A DNA stretch of 64,000 nucleotides from Saezia sanguinis. Its GTDB lineage: Bacteria; Pseudomonadota; Gammaproteobacteria; Burkholderiales; Burkholderiaceae_C. The stretch spans positions 62,001-126,000 of the forward strand of contig NZ_PQSP01000001.1 of assembly GCF_003991585.1 (NCBI RefSeq). The letters run 5' to 3'. The translations under genes and the position numbers were made by a program. Below, piece by piece: positions 9,363 to 19,200 of the stretch (positions within the stretch are counted from its first letter, which is position 1; the number at the start of each line of letters is the position of its first letter). The notes under the pieces were generated by a model. It was not told the DNA's origin, searched no databases, and worked only from the letters and a program-made list of their open reading frames with translations.

Positions 9363-9411
9363 GGCTGTGCTGGTTAAGTGATAGTGTCAGGCAGGGTGTA
9401 AGCTTATGAGC

Positions 9412-9999
9412 CTAGATGGCATGATATGAATCTGCTTGGCTGGGCTGTTGCATCAGTTGGGTGAGTTTTTCCATCATGGGCTCCACCTGTGACTCAATGG
9501 TCAGGTAGCTCAATTGCTCCTGGTTCATGAACCCTGCGTTGACGCCTGTTTGCATGAAGTTCAGCAGGCCGTCGTAATAGCCGTCCACGTTCAGCAGGCC
9601 AATCGGGTTATCATGGTAAGCGAGCTGACGCCAGGTCCAGACTTCAAAAAATTCTTCAAAGGTGCCAATGCCGCCGGGCAGCGCCAAAAACGCATCGCTG
9701 GCCTGTGCCATGGCCTGCTTGCGCTGGTGCATAGTATCAACAATGCGCAGTTCGGTAATACCCCGGTGTCCCTGTTCTTTTTTGATCAGGCTTTGCGGAA
9801 TGATGCCATATACTTCCCCACCTGCGGCAAGTGCCGCATTGGCCACCGTGCCCATCAGGCCGGCATTGCCGCCGCCGTATACCAGCCGTATCTGGTGTGA
9901 TCCGAGCCATTGCCCGACTTGTTGTGCTGCCTGTACATAAGCCGGCGATACGCCGGAGCGCGATCCGCAATAAACGCAAATAGATAGTTTTTGATTCAT
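9412..9999 (-). CDS. LOG-family protein (cytokinin riboside 5'-monophosphate phosphoribohydrolase-like)
   Basis: 195 residues matching the short TIGR00730/LOG family of Rossmann-fold nucleosidases that release free base from nucleoside 5'-monophosphates. N-terminal ICVYCGSRSG, then LVYGGGNAGLMG and the signature LPGGIGTFEEFFEVWTW, holding the PGGxGTxxE nucleotide-binding and catalytic motif. In bacteria the role is probably nucleotide metabolism or damage clean-up rather than hormone synthesis (inference). The start ATG at 9997-9999 begins directly with the conserved strand, so the start is well supported. Confidence 0.88.
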   Translation of the reverse strand: MNQKLSICVYCGSRSGVSPAYVQAAQQVGQWLGSHQIRLVYGGGNAGLMGTVANAALAAGGEVYGIIPQSLIKKEQGHRGITELRIVDTMHQRKQAMAQASDAFLALPGGIGTFEEFFEVWTWRQLAYHDNPIGLLNVDGYYDGLLNFMQTGVNAGFMNQEQLSYLTIESQVEPMMEKLTQLMQQPSQADSYHAI

Positions 10000-10028
10000 A
10001 GGTTTTTGTTGTTATTGATTTGTTAAGT

Positions 10029-10430
10029 CTACCACCAATGATGTGACAGCCGTATGACAAGCAGGCTCAGCCATATGCCGGCAGCCAGCAGCATGCTTGC
10101 CATGGCGGCTGCGCTGCCTATGTCTTTGGCGCGGCCTGAGAGCTCATGGTGCTCAAGCGAGATACGGTCCACAACGGCCTCAATGGCAGAGTTAAACAGC
10201 TCAACAATCAATACCAGTGCAATGCAGCCCAGCAGCAAGACATACTCAACCCAGGTGCGGGCCAGCAGCCATGCGCAGGGCAAGGCCAGCAGCAGAACAA
10301 AAAGCTCCTGCCGGAATGATTCTTCATATCGCCACGCAGCTTTAAAACCCTTGACAGAATAGGTGAAAGTCGAAAATGCACGGCGCCAGCCTTTGGGTGC
10401 TGGTTTATTGATATTGTCTGGTTGTGTCAT
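10029..10430 (-). CDS. dgkA: Diacylglycerol kinase, prokaryotic type
   Basis: 133 residues of the trimeric inner-membrane enzyme that phosphorylates diacylglycerol with ATP, recycling lipid released by membrane-derived oligosaccharide or LPS modification. Visible are the amphipathic N-terminal GWRRAFSTFTYSVKGFKAAW with the conserved EESFRQEL, and the signature ELFNSAIEAVVDRIS carrying the catalytic glutamate and metal-binding residues. Three membrane helices fit. It is slightly longer than the E. coli enzyme because of a short N-terminal extension (MTQPDNINKPAPK). Confidence 0.93.
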   Translation of the reverse strand: MTQPDNINKPAPKGWRRAFSTFTYSVKGFKAAWRYEESFRQELFVLLLALPCAWLLARTWVEYVLLLGCIALVLIVELFNSAIEAVVDRISLEHHELSGRAKDIGSAAAMASMLLAAGIWLSLLVIRLSHHWW

Positions 10431-10675
10431 AGGTGATTCATCAATGGGTTGCGGTAAATACCGGCTTGAACGCTGTGAGGTTTATATTATGCCCGTTTCT
10501 GCAGAAGAGGTATTGAAGTATGGGGTGGCCGGGTACGGGAAAAGCTGCGGAAAATGGACGTTTTCAGACGCCTGTATTTCAGATGGCATTTTGAATTGTC
10601 AAGATAAAGCCGGGGATGGTACATATCCTGCCGGGAATACGCACAGAGAATGGCAAACCATTAAAATAACAGGTT

Positions 10676-12664
10676 ATGCAAAAAAATATGAAGTCAAATC
10701 AAAGCTATCAGGAATCGTCCATTAAGGTGCTCAAGGGGCTGGAGCCTGTCAAACAGCGCCCGGGCATGTATACCCGCACCGACAATCCCCTGCATGTGGT
10801 GCAGGAGGTGATTGATAACGCGGCCGATGAGGCGCTGGCAGGTTTTGGCAAGCGCATCAATGTCATTATGCATACGGACGGCAGTGTCAGTGTTGAAGAC
10901 GATGGGCGGGGTATTCCTTTTGGCATGCACCCGCAGGAAAAAGCACCGGTGGTGGAACTGGTGTTTACACGGCTGCACGCCGGCGGCAAGTTCGATAAGG
11001 GGGATGGCGGGGCTTACAGTTTTTCGGGTGGCCTGCATGGTGTGGGGGTCAGCGTAACCAATGCACTGGCCAAGCGGTTGGAGGTGACCGTGTACCGTGA
11101 CGGTCAGGTTGCCCATATGGCTTTTTCCGGCGGAGATGTGGTTGAGCCTCTAACCGTGCGCAAAGCGGGTTCCGTTGCCGGTACCAGTGACCGTAAAAGC
11201 GGAACAACTGTGCGGGTCTGGCCGGATGCCAGGTATTTTGATTCAGCCAATTACCCGATGGGGGATATGGTTCACCTGCTGCGCAGCAAAGCGGTGCTGA
11301 TGCCCGGAACCATTGTGACGCTGACGCAGGAAAAGAACAAAGAACAGCAAAGCTGGCAATACAAAGGGGGGCTGAAGGATTATCTGCTTCAGACACTGCC
11401 GGCAGACCCGGTAATTCCGGTGTTTGAAGGCGAGCAGTATGCCGATGACCAGGGTGAGCAGTTTGCACAAGGGGAAGGTGCTGCATGGTGTCTTGCCTTT
11501 ACCGAAGAAGGCTCACCGGTACGTGAGAGTTATGTCAACCTGATTCCGACCACCGCCGGGGGCACCCATGAAAGCGGCTTGCGCGAAGGCATATTTCAGG
11601 CGGTAAAAAGCTTTATTGATCTGCACAGCCTGCTGCCCAAAGGGGTGAAGCTGATGCCTGAAGATGTGTTTTCGCGTGCGAGTTTTGTATTGTCGGCCAA
11701 GATTTTGGACCCCCAGTTTCAAGGCCAGATCAAAGAGCGTTTGAACAGTCGCGATGCGCTGCGGCTGGTATCCAGTTTCATCCGGCCAGCGTTTGAGTTA
11801 TGGCTGAACCAGCATATTGACAGCGGTAAACGTTTGGCAGAGCTGGTGATCCGTGCGGCACAGACACGCCAACGAGCCGGGCAGAAGATTGAAAAGCGCA
11901 AGGGCTCCGGTGTGGCCGTGCTGCCGGGCAAGCTGACCGATTGTGAAAGCCGTGACCTGCAGATGAATGAACTGTTTCTGGTGGAGGGTGATTCCGCCGG
12001 AGGTTCTGCCAAGATGGGGCGCAACAAGGAGTATCAGGCGGTACTGCCCCTGCGCGGAAAAATTCTGAATGCATGGGAGGTTGAGCAGGACCGTTTGTTC
12101 GGCAATGCTGAAATCCATGATATTTCTGTGGCGCTGGGTGTTGACCCGCACGGTGTGGGGGATGAGCCTGATTTGTCCGGGCTGCGTTACGGCAAAGTGT
12201 GTATCCTGTCTGACGCAGATGTGGACGGCTCTCACATTCAGGTGCTGTTGCTGACGCTGTTTTTTAAACATTTTCCGCGGCTGATTGCCAATGGCCATGT
12301 CTATGTGGCCAAACCGCCGTTGTTCAGGGTGGATGCACCGGCGCGCGGTAAAAAACCAGCCAGCAAGATTTATGCGCTGGATGAGCGCGAACTGAATGCC
12401 ACTTTGGACAAACTGCGTAAAGATGGTGTACGGGAAGGTGCATGGGGCGTCAGCCGCTTTAAAGGGCTGGGTGAAATGAATGCCGAGCAGTTGTGGGAAA
12501 CAACGCTGAACCCGGATACCCGGCGTTTGCTGCAGGTGGGGCTGGGCATGATGGACTTTCATGCTACAACCACGGTCATGACGCACCTGATGGGCAAGGG
12601 CGAAGCGGCAGCACGGCGTGAGCTGATGGAAGTGTATGGCGATGCAGTCGAAGTGGATGTGTAA
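10676..12664 (+). CDS. parE: DNA topoisomerase IV subunit B
   Basis: 662 residues of the GyrB/ParE ATPase subunit, which with ParC decatenates daughter chromosomes. The GHKL ATPase motifs are present: QEVIDNAADEALAG, VEDDGRGIP and GGLHGVGVSVTNAL. The Toprim domain carries LVEGDSAGGSAK and SDADVDGSHI. The GyrB-specific insert is absent and the length is that of ParE, and parC lies 14 kb away on the same strand. Two in-frame ATGs compete (10676 and 10688); neither has a convincing Shine-Dalgarno, so the exact start is open. An MscS-type gene follows after 55 bases. Confidence 0.92.
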   Translation: MQKNMKSNQSYQESSIKVLKGLEPVKQRPGMYTRTDNPLHVVQEVIDNAADEALAGFGKRINVIMHTDGSVSVEDDGRGIPFGMHPQEKAPVVELVFTRLHAGGKFDKGDGGAYSFSGGLHGVGVSVTNALAKRLEVTVYRDGQVAHMAFSGGDVVEPLTVRKAGSVAGTSDRKSGTTVRVWPDARYFDSANYPMGDMVHLLRSKAVLMPGTIVTLTQEKNKEQQSWQYKGGLKDYLLQTLPADPVIPVFEGEQYADDQGEQFAQGEGAAWCLAFTEEGSPVRESYVNLIPTTAGGTHESGLREGIFQAVKSFIDLHSLLPKGVKLMPEDVFSRASFVLSAKILDPQFQGQIKERLNSRDALRLVSSFIRPAFELWLNQHIDSGKRLAELVIRAAQTRQRAGQKIEKRKGSGVAVLPGKLTDCESRDLQMNELFLVEGDSAGGSAKMGRNKEYQAVLPLRGKILNAWEVEQDRLFGNAEIHDISVALGVDPHGVGDEPDLSGLRYGKVCILSDADVDGSHIQVLLLTLFFKHFPRLIANGHVYVAKPPLFRVDAPARGKKPASKIYALDERELNATLDKLRKDGVREGAWGVSRFKGLGEMNAEQLWETTLNPDTRRLLQVGLGMMDFHATTTVMTHLMGKGEAAARRELMEVYGDAVEVDV

Positions 12665-12719
12665 GGCATTGCCGGCCATCTGCTGAAAGACCAACAAGTA
12701 CTGGAAAGGCACCGATGTT

Positions 12720-13322
12720 ATGGAAGATCTTGCACCCCAAGTGGACAGATGGCTGAGTGTGCTGATTCCTGCGGCGCAGGTGGTTTTTATCATCGTTGTG
12801 GCGCTGCTGCTGAAAAAGCTGTCGAGCCGGCTGGTGGAAAAGCTGAAGTCGCATTACCACCTGCCCATGGAAGTGCTGGTTGGCATCCGGCGCTTGCTGT
12901 CTTTCATTATTTTTTCCAGTGCGTTATTTTTGATTCTGGACCGGCTGGGCGTGTCCGGAACGGTGCTGTGGACCGCTTTTACCGGGTTTGCTGCCGTGGC
13001 GGCAGTCGCTTTTTTTGCGGCCTGGAGTGTGCTTTCCAACATTTTTTGCGCGGTGCTGATCATGACGACCCGGCCTTTCCGCCTGTATGACCATGTGGAG
13101 TTGCTGGAAAACGGTGAAAAACCGGGGCTTGTCGGGCAGGTGATTGATATCAACCTGGTGTACACGACATTGCGCGAAACCCATGAGGATGACACCAAAA
13201 CGGTATTGCAGATACCCAACACCCTGTTTTTCCAGCGGACCATCCGTTGCTGGCAGGGCAATTCAATACCCAAGCGCAAAAAGAAAGTTGAAGAAGCTGC
13301 CAAGGCGGATGAGGGCAAGTAA
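12720..13322 (+). CDS. Small MscS-family mechanosensitive channel-like protein
   Basis: 200 residues: three hydrophobic segments (about 18-35, 57-75, 84-110), the last rich in G and A (FTGFAAVAAVAFFAAWSVLSN) like the pore-lining TM3 of MscS. A short beta domain follows (RPFRLYDHVELLENG, then GLVGQVIDINLVYTTLR). This is shorter than E. coli MscS (286) because the C-terminal alpha/beta cytoplasmic domain is reduced; it ends in a lysine-rich tail. It probably opens under membrane tension or is an ion-permeable relative. It stands 55 bases after parE in the same direction. Confidence 0.82.
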   Translation: MEDLAPQVDRWLSVLIPAAQVVFIIVVALLLKKLSSRLVEKLKSHYHLPMEVLVGIRRLLSFIIFSSALFLILDRLGVSGTVLWTAFTGFAAVAAVAFFAAWSVLSNIFCAVLIMTTRPFRLYDHVELLENGEKPGLVGQVIDINLVYTTLRETHEDDTKTVLQIPNTLFFQRTIRCWQGNSIPKRKKKVEEAAKADEGK

Positions 13323-13398
13323 GCCGCCCTGCCCCTGTGCCAGCCGGTTTTTCAAAACTTGTTTTTGAATGAAGCATGTGCGGTTGCTTCGGTCCCGG

Positions 13399-14310
13399 TT
13401 ATTCAAGGTAGCGTTTAGCCCATTCACCGGTCCATTGTTGCAGCGCATTTTCTACCGTGCTGTTTTCGCTTGCAGGTAAACCTAACACGGCTGCGGCCAG
13501 ATTCAGTTCTACCAGTGGCTTGCTGCTGTCCGCAGCAGGAGCACCGTGCTGTTTGCTGAGTTTTTCGCCATTGGGCATGTATACCAGTGGTGTATGGCAG
13601 TAACGCGGTGGGGGTTGGTTCAGCGCCTGGTACAAAAGGATCTGGCGCGCTGTGTTGTCACTGATATCTTCGCCACGTACGACATCGGTAATGCCCTGGT
13701 CGATATCGTCTACAACGACGGCAAGCTGATAGGCCCAGATGCCATCGGCGCGCTTGAGCACAAAGTCTCCGACAACCTCGTCCACCTGCTGGCTTTGCAT
13801 TCCCTGCCGCCGGTCTTTCCAGTCGACACGGCATTGCGCATGGTCCGGCAAATGAAAGCGCCAGGCGCGTGGCAGTGCACCGGCAGGCAAGCCACCATGT
13901 TCCGGCCGGCAGGTGCCGGGGTAGATCAGCGCTGTATGGCGCTGGTGCGGGCGGCCAGAATGTTCTAGCGCATGGAGAATCTGTGCCCGCGTGCAGATGC
14001 AGGGGTAAGCGCGCTGGTGCAGCAGCAGGTGCTCTAGTACCTGTTGATAACGGGCGTTTTTGTGTGTCTGGTAAACAGGTTTGGCATCCGGCAGCAGGCC
14101 AAAGCAGGCCAGTTGGTGCAGGATGGTGTTTGCCGCAGCAGGATCGCACCGCTGGGTGTCAATGTCTTCAATGCGTACCAGCCATGTACCGTGGTGGGCG
14201 CGTGCGTCAAGCCAACTGGCCAGTGCGGCAACCAGCGAGCCCCGGTGTAAAGGCCCGGTGGGGGAAGGCGCAAAACGGCCGATATAGGCAGGTGCAGAAG
14301 TGGTGTTCAT
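13399..14310 (-). CDS. gluQ: Glutamyl-Q tRNA(Asp) synthetase
   Basis: 303 residues resembling a truncated glutamyl-tRNA synthetase that charges queuosine 34 of tRNA-Asp with glutamate. [16 protein letters not shown] holds the HIGH-like element, a zinc knuckle is seen as CICTR and YPGTCR with a tyrosine between, and the KMSKS-like motif is KLSKQ. The anticodon-binding domain of GluRS is absent, as expected. The ATG at 14310 is chosen; it overlaps the stop of the LysR gene by four bases (ATGA), so the two are translationally coupled. queH, an enzyme of queuosine synthesis, lies elsewhere in the window (25841). Confidence 0.9.
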   Translation of the reverse strand: MNTTSAPAYIGRFAPSPTGPLHRGSLVAALASWLDARAHHGTWLVRIEDIDTQRCDPAAANTILHQLACFGLLPDAKPVYQTHKNARYQQVLEHLLLHQRAYPCICTRAQILHALEHSGRPHQRHTALIYPGTCRPEHGGLPAGALPRAWRFHLPDHAQCRVDWKDRRQGMQSQQVDEVVGDFVLKRADGIWAYQLAVVVDDIDQGITDVVRGEDISDNTARQILLYQALNQPPPRYCHTPLVYMPNGEKLSKQHGAPAADSSKPLVELNLAAAVLGLPASENSTVENALQQWTGEWAKRYLE

Positions 14311-15329
14311 GAAATCAACGGCAATGCTACTTTTGTCAGCGCCTGGCAGGTAGCCGGTGAGGCCAGTTGGTTTAGCCACCATTTCAGCGCATTGCCTTGA
14401 GGGCCGTCGCGCCAGGCACAGACCAGTTTCATGGCGGGCATGATGTATTCGGTGGCTTTGGTAATGAGCAGCCCCTGCTCAATGAACGGCTCAGCAATGG
14501 TTTGCGGTAAATAACCGCCGCCCAGTCCGCGTAGCTGGGCGTGCAGTTTAACGGTGAGCGATGGTACGGTCAGAACATCCTGCCCGGGCTGTATGCCCAA
14601 TGTCATAGGGGTATTGACACGCGCCGTATCGGCAATGGCGATCACGCGGTGTTTGGCAAGTTGGCTGTTGCTTAACGGGGCAGGTACCTTGGCGAGCGGG
14701 TGGTGTGCTGCCACGCAATACACCATGGGAACCTGGCCAATCGATTGCGTGCAAAAAGTGCGGTAAAGGTGTTCATCTTCAATCGCCAGAATCAGGTCTG
14801 CCTGCCCACTGGCCAATGCTTCCCAACTGCCGGAGAGCACTTCGGCCCTCAGCCGGATGCGTGTGGGCGGCGAGTTCCGGTGCGGCTTTGGGGAGGAGGG
14901 GTGTTGTTGGCCGCTTTGAGCCGGCAGGTTTTTGATATGCAGTGCATAAAATGCCTCGACCAGATCAAGCATGGTTGGCAGGTTGATGATGCTGTCTACC
15001 GCAATGGTGAGGACACTTTCCCAGCCTGTGGCAATGCGGCGGATGCGGTTGGCAACGGCATCCAGATCTTCCAGCACGCGTAACCCTTCCCTGAGCAGCT
15101 CTTCGCCTGCGGCGGTCAGCTTGGCCTGGCGCGAACTGCGGTCAAACAGAAGCACATCCAGGTTTTCTTCAAGCTGCCGGATGGTGTAGGTCAGTGAGGA
15201 AGGGACTTTGCCCAGCTCACGCGCAGCAGCGGCAAAACTGCCGCTACGGGCAATCAGGTCAACCAGCGCAATGGCCTGTGGCCCCAGCGCCTGGGAGGCA
15301 TGTAAGAGGGGAGGAAACTTTTCATTCAT
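14307..15329 (-). CDS. LysR-family transcriptional regulator
   Basis: 340 residues with an N-terminal winged helix (about 19-80: [41 protein letters not shown]) and a C-terminal periplasmic-binding-protein-like effector domain. It is longer than typical (about 300) because of a proline/serine-rich insert ([19 protein letters not shown]) between the linker and effector domain. It is divergent from the doxX gene, which it may control; a perfect inverted repeat in the shared gap (15403-15424) is a candidate operator. It is coupled to gluQ by a 4-base overlap, an arrangement with no evident functional reason. Confidence 0.9.
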   Translation of the reverse strand: MNEKFPPLLHASQALGPQAIALVDLIARSGSFAAAARELGKVPSSLTYTIRQLEENLDVLLFDRSSRQAKLTAAGEELLREGLRVLEDLDAVANRIRRIATGWESVLTIAVDSIINLPTMLDLVEAFYALHIKNLPAQSGQQHPSSPKPHRNSPPTRIRLRAEVLSGSWEALASGQADLILAIEDEHLYRTFCTQSIGQVPMVYCVAAHHPLAKVPAPLSNSQLAKHRVIAIADTARVNTPMTLGIQPGQDVLTVPSLTVKLHAQLRGLGGGYLPQTIAEPFIEQGLLITKATEYIMPAMKLVCAWRDGPQGNALKWWLNQLASPATCQALTKVALPLIS

Positions 15330-15402
15330 ATTTTTTGAATGATAACGTCAAATTTATCTCATTATGTACCGGATGTTTGCTTTTTACAATACTCATATGA
15401 CT

Positions 15403-15424
15403 TATATAAAACCTTATTTATATA
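15403..15424. promoter_or_regulatory. Candidate LysR operator between lysR and doxX
   Basis: TATATAAA, six bases, then TTTATATA form a perfect 8-base inverted repeat with the T-N11-A geometry usual for LysR proteins. It lies in an AT-rich divergent gap of 183 bases, 73 bases upstream of the LysR start and 88 upstream of doxX. The match is seen; binding is inferred. Confidence 0.5.
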
Positions 15425-15512
15425 TTCAATAATTTTGTATTAAAAATTTCTAGGGAACCACGGCGTCATTCATGGAATGGCGTACAGATGACACACTTTT
15501 AAAGGATCAAAA

Positions 15513-15989
15513 ATGAAAAATCTTCAATCTCTGTCTCAAGGTCTATTTCCTTTTATCGGGCGTATTCTTATTGCGCTGTACTTTATCCCGTCTGGCTTTG
15601 GCAAATTGGGCAGCGGATTTCAGGGGGCTGTGGCTTATGCAACTTCTGCCGGCCTGCCTTTTCCAACTTTGGGCGTGATTGCAGGTATTGTGATTGAAAT
15701 TGCGATTGGTATTGCCTTTTTGCTTGGTTTTCAGACAAAGTTAAGTGCGCTGGTCTTGGCTGTATTTACAGCGGTGGCAGCATTTTTCTTCCACAATTAC
15801 TGGGCAATGCCTGCAGAGATGCAAATGATTCAGTCCATTCTGTTCTGGAATCACCTGGCTTTGGTGGGCGGCATACTGGCTTTCATGTCTTTTGGCGCAG
15901 GGCGCTGGAGTGTCGACAGTTTGTTGCGCCAGCCTCAGTGGTCGGGCAAAGCTGAATATGCAGGGGCCCGGACAGGCAGTCATGCATGA
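15513..15989 (+). CDS. DoxX-family membrane protein
   Basis: 158 residues with four hydrophobic segments and the family signature ALYFIPSGFGKLGSGFQG (residues about 20-37), then PFPTLGVIAGIVIEIAIGIAFLLG. DoxX-like proteins are small integral membrane proteins linked with quinone or redox functions in some species; the actual role is unknown. AAAGGAT lies 7 bases before the ATG. It is transcribed away from the LysR gene and ends at a strong terminator (16014). Confidence 0.85.
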   Translation: MKNLQSLSQGLFPFIGRILIALYFIPSGFGKLGSGFQGAVAYATSAGLPFPTLGVIAGIVIEIAIGIAFLLGFQTKLSALVLAVFTAVAAFFFHNYWAMPAEMQMIQSILFWNHLALVGGILAFMSFGAGRWSVDSLLRQPQWSGKAEYAGARTGSHA

Positions 15990-16013
15990 TGTGTTGTTGT
16001 CAATTACGGACGT

Positions 16014-16040
16014 AAAAAGGAGGCATATGCCTCCTTTTTT
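16014..16040 (+). terminator. Terminator after doxX
   Basis: A perfect inverted repeat: AAAAAGGAGGCAT and its complement ATGCCTCCTTTTT meet at one base pair and run into T residues. It is also usable on the other strand because of the A run. Confidence 0.85.
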
Positions 16041-16210
16041 CATGGGCCATCACTGAACAGAATCATGCAGAAGCCTGGAGCATTGACCGCATGTTGCACC
16101 TGTTTTGGCTGATATGTGATTGGCGTGCTGAATGGCGCTGGTTGGATGTTACGCACATTTAAGCGACGATGCCTATATGTGGATAGTGCCGCGAAGCATT
16201 TGTTACGCAT

Positions 16211-16239
16211 AAAAAAAGAAGCCTGTTAAGGCTTCTTTT
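16211..16239 (-). terminator. Terminator after rne
   Basis: On the minus strand AAAAGAAGCC, a short TTAACA loop and GGCTTCTTTTTTT form a stem with a T tail about 20 bases after the rne stop. Confidence 0.85.
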
Positions 16240-16259
16240 CAGGTTGGGGCATAAGGCGT

Positions 16260-19200
16260 TTACTGGTCAAACGGCATATGCATTTTTGAAAGGTCTTTTT
16301 TGGTTTCCACCAACACCAGCGGGCCTTCGTCAACCACAACACGTGGTTTGGGCTCACGTGGAATATGCGGCTGTTTGGGCTCATTGTTGATGGCTTCCTG
16401 AACTGCTGCTGCACGTTGTGGATCAGTGTTGACCCATACCAGGCCGGCATTTTGTGCCACGGTGTTCAACTCGCTTTGAGGCAGGGTATAAGCACCATTT
16501 TTCTGCTCGGCAGCCGCATGGGATTGGGGCTTGTGTTCCTCAGAAGCCGGTGGCGCAGTTTTCAGCAAAGCCTGTTGTGTGACAACAGAATCAGCCGTGA
16601 CAGGCAGATGTTCAACGGTAACTGTCATTGCCGTGCCGGTCACTTTTTCCACAACATTGGGTTCTGCATTGTCGCCAGCCTGTTCCTGTGTTTCTACAGT
16701 TGCCGACTGGACGGATTCACCTACATAAATGGTCGATGAACCGGCAGGTGCTGTCTGCTCAGTGTTCTCCGCAGCATCTGACGTGATGCTGACCATGGGC
16801 TCCGTTTCCGGGATTTCAGCGCCAAATGTGCTGTCATGCCCACTTTGGGAATCGCTGAAACCATCTTCCCGTGGCCCTCTTTGGCGGCGGTCACGGCCAT
16901 AGCGATCACGGGTGCGGCGGCTGCGCTGACGGGGAGCTTCCTGCTCGCTGTTGATGTTGACGTATCCGTTCTGATTGGCCGCTGCATCGTCGCTGCCTTG
17001 CTCTTTGGCTGCCTGGTCGGCGCTTTCCGGCAAACTCTGCTCAGGCGCATGATCTGCAGAGGTGGCTGTATCAACTGCGGGTGTCTGGGCCTGGTTGCGC
17101 GGGCGCCGTTCGCGGCGTTCCCGTTTAACCGGAGCGGTTCCGGTGCCGGCTTCGCTGCTTTGTTTTTCAGCCTGGTCCTGCGATTCCAGCATGTCGTCCG
17201 TAGCTGCATTGGCTGCTTGATCGTCACGCTGCGGGTCACGCCGTTTGCCGCGGCGGTTTTCGCGTGGCGGGCGCGTGTTTTCGGCACCATTGGATTGCTC
17301 CGCTTCACTGCCGGCCAAAATGCTTTTATCAGCTTCGGGCTGGCGGCGCTGGTTGCGGCGCTGCTGTGTATTGTCTTTGTCGGCAGTCTGGCGGTTGCTG
17401 TTGCGGCGGTCACCCTGTTTTTCGCCGGTTTGCCGCTCGGTGCTGCGCTCTCCGCTGGCTTTGCGGCCTTCACCACGGTCATTGCGGCGGGTGGAGGAAC
17501 GCTCACCATTGCGACGGTTGCCAGAGCCTGCGGTTCTGCCGGAGCGTCCTTTTTTCTTGGGCTCTTCGGGTTCGGGTTCCGGTACCGGTGTAGGCTGTCC
17601 ACCAAACAGTTTTTTCAGCCAGCCAAAGAAACCATTGGATGCCGGGGCAGCCAGTTTTTCTTCTTCGGCAGGTTTGTCTTCCATGGCCGGTGGCGGTGCA
17701 TCGGGCAGGAAGTTTTTAATGACAGGTTCTTGCCGGTTGGTTTTACGCTCAGCCTTGCTGATCATCATGTCCGGGTTTTCTGTTTCCTCGGCCATGGTGT
17801 AGCTGGCCTGCAGATGCTCCAGTTGCGGGTCATCGTATTTCAGGCGTTCAAGCTTGTAGTTGGGCGTTTCAAACTGTTTGTTCGGCACCAGGATCACGCT
17901 AACACGCTGTTTGAGCTCAATCTTGGTGATTTCCATGCGCTTTTCATTCAGCAGGAAAGAGGTAACATCCACCGGCACCTGCACCTTGACGGCAGCGGTG
18001 TTGTCTTTCATGGCTTCTTCCTGAATGATACGCAGAATTTGCAGCGCAGATGATTCCGTATCGCGGATATGCCCTGTGCCATTACAGCGCGGGCAGGTAA
18101 TAGAAGCGCCTTCGAACAGTGCCGGGCGCAGCCGCTGGCGGCTCAGTTCAAGCAGGCCGAACTTGGAGATGCTGGAGAACTGGACACGGGCACGGTCTTG
18201 CTTGAGCGCATTGCGCAAGCGGTTTTCGACTTCCTGCCGGTTCTTGGGCTCTTCCATATCGATGAAGTCGATAACGATCAGCCCGCCCAGGTCGCGCAAA
18301 CGTAACTGGCGTGCAATTTCGTCAGCGGCTTCCAGATTGGTATTGGTGGCCGTTTCTTCAATATCGCCACCGCGTGTGGCGCGGGCGGAGTTGACGTCAA
18401 TTGCCACCAGTGCTTCGGTGTGGTCCAAAACGATGGAGCCGCCTGAAGGCAGGACCACAATACGGGCATAGGCCGATTCAATCTGGTTTTCAATCTGAAA
18501 ACGCGCAAACAACGGGGTGTCGTCGCGGTAGCGTTTAACCTTGCGGGCGTCATCAGGCATGATGTGCGCCATGAACTGGTTGGCCTGGCTGTAGATGTCA
18601 TCGGTATCGATGAGAATTTCACCAATGTCAGGCGTATAGTAGTCGCGGATGGCGCGAATGACCAATGAGGATTCCTGATAAATCAGGAATGCGCCGCTTT
18701 GGGATTGTGCTGCACCGTCAATCGCTTTCCACAGGCTGAGCAGGTAGTTCAAGTCCCATTGCAGTTCGTTGACTGCGCGGCCAATGCCGGCCGTGCGGGC
18801 GATCAGGCTCATGCCGCGCGGGTATTTGAGCTGGTCAAGGTTGTCTTTCAGTTCCTGACGCTCATCGCCTTCAATCCGGCGCGAAACACCGCCGCCACGC
18901 GGGTTGTTGGGCATCAGCACCAGATAGCGGCCAGCCAGCGAGATGAAGGTGGTCAGGGCTGCGTTTTTGTTGCCGCGTTCTTCCTTTTCGACCTGAACAA
19001 TCAGTTCCTGCCCGACGTGAATCGCTTCATTGATTTTAATCTGCGAAACGTTGGAGCCTTCCGGAAAATACTGCCGGGAGATTTCTTTGAACGGCAGAAA
19101 GCCGTGACGCTCTTCACCGTAGTCGACAAAGCAGGCTTCCAGCGATGGTTCAATGCGTGTGACCACGGCTTTGTAAATATTGCCTTTGCGCTGTTCCCGG

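Noticed and set aside
10363..10725. 120-residue plus-strand frame between dgkA and parE
   Set aside because: Overlaps dgkA in antisense and parE start; composition and lack of a ribosome site suggest chance.
11798..12793. 331-residue frame antisense to parE
   Set aside because: Mirror of conserved parE coding sequence; no domain, no ribosome site.
16836..18053. Long open frame antisense to rne (405 residues)
   Set aside because: Hydrophobic and repetitive only because it mirrors the low-complexity rne tail; no start signal and the sense frame has full RNase E motifs.
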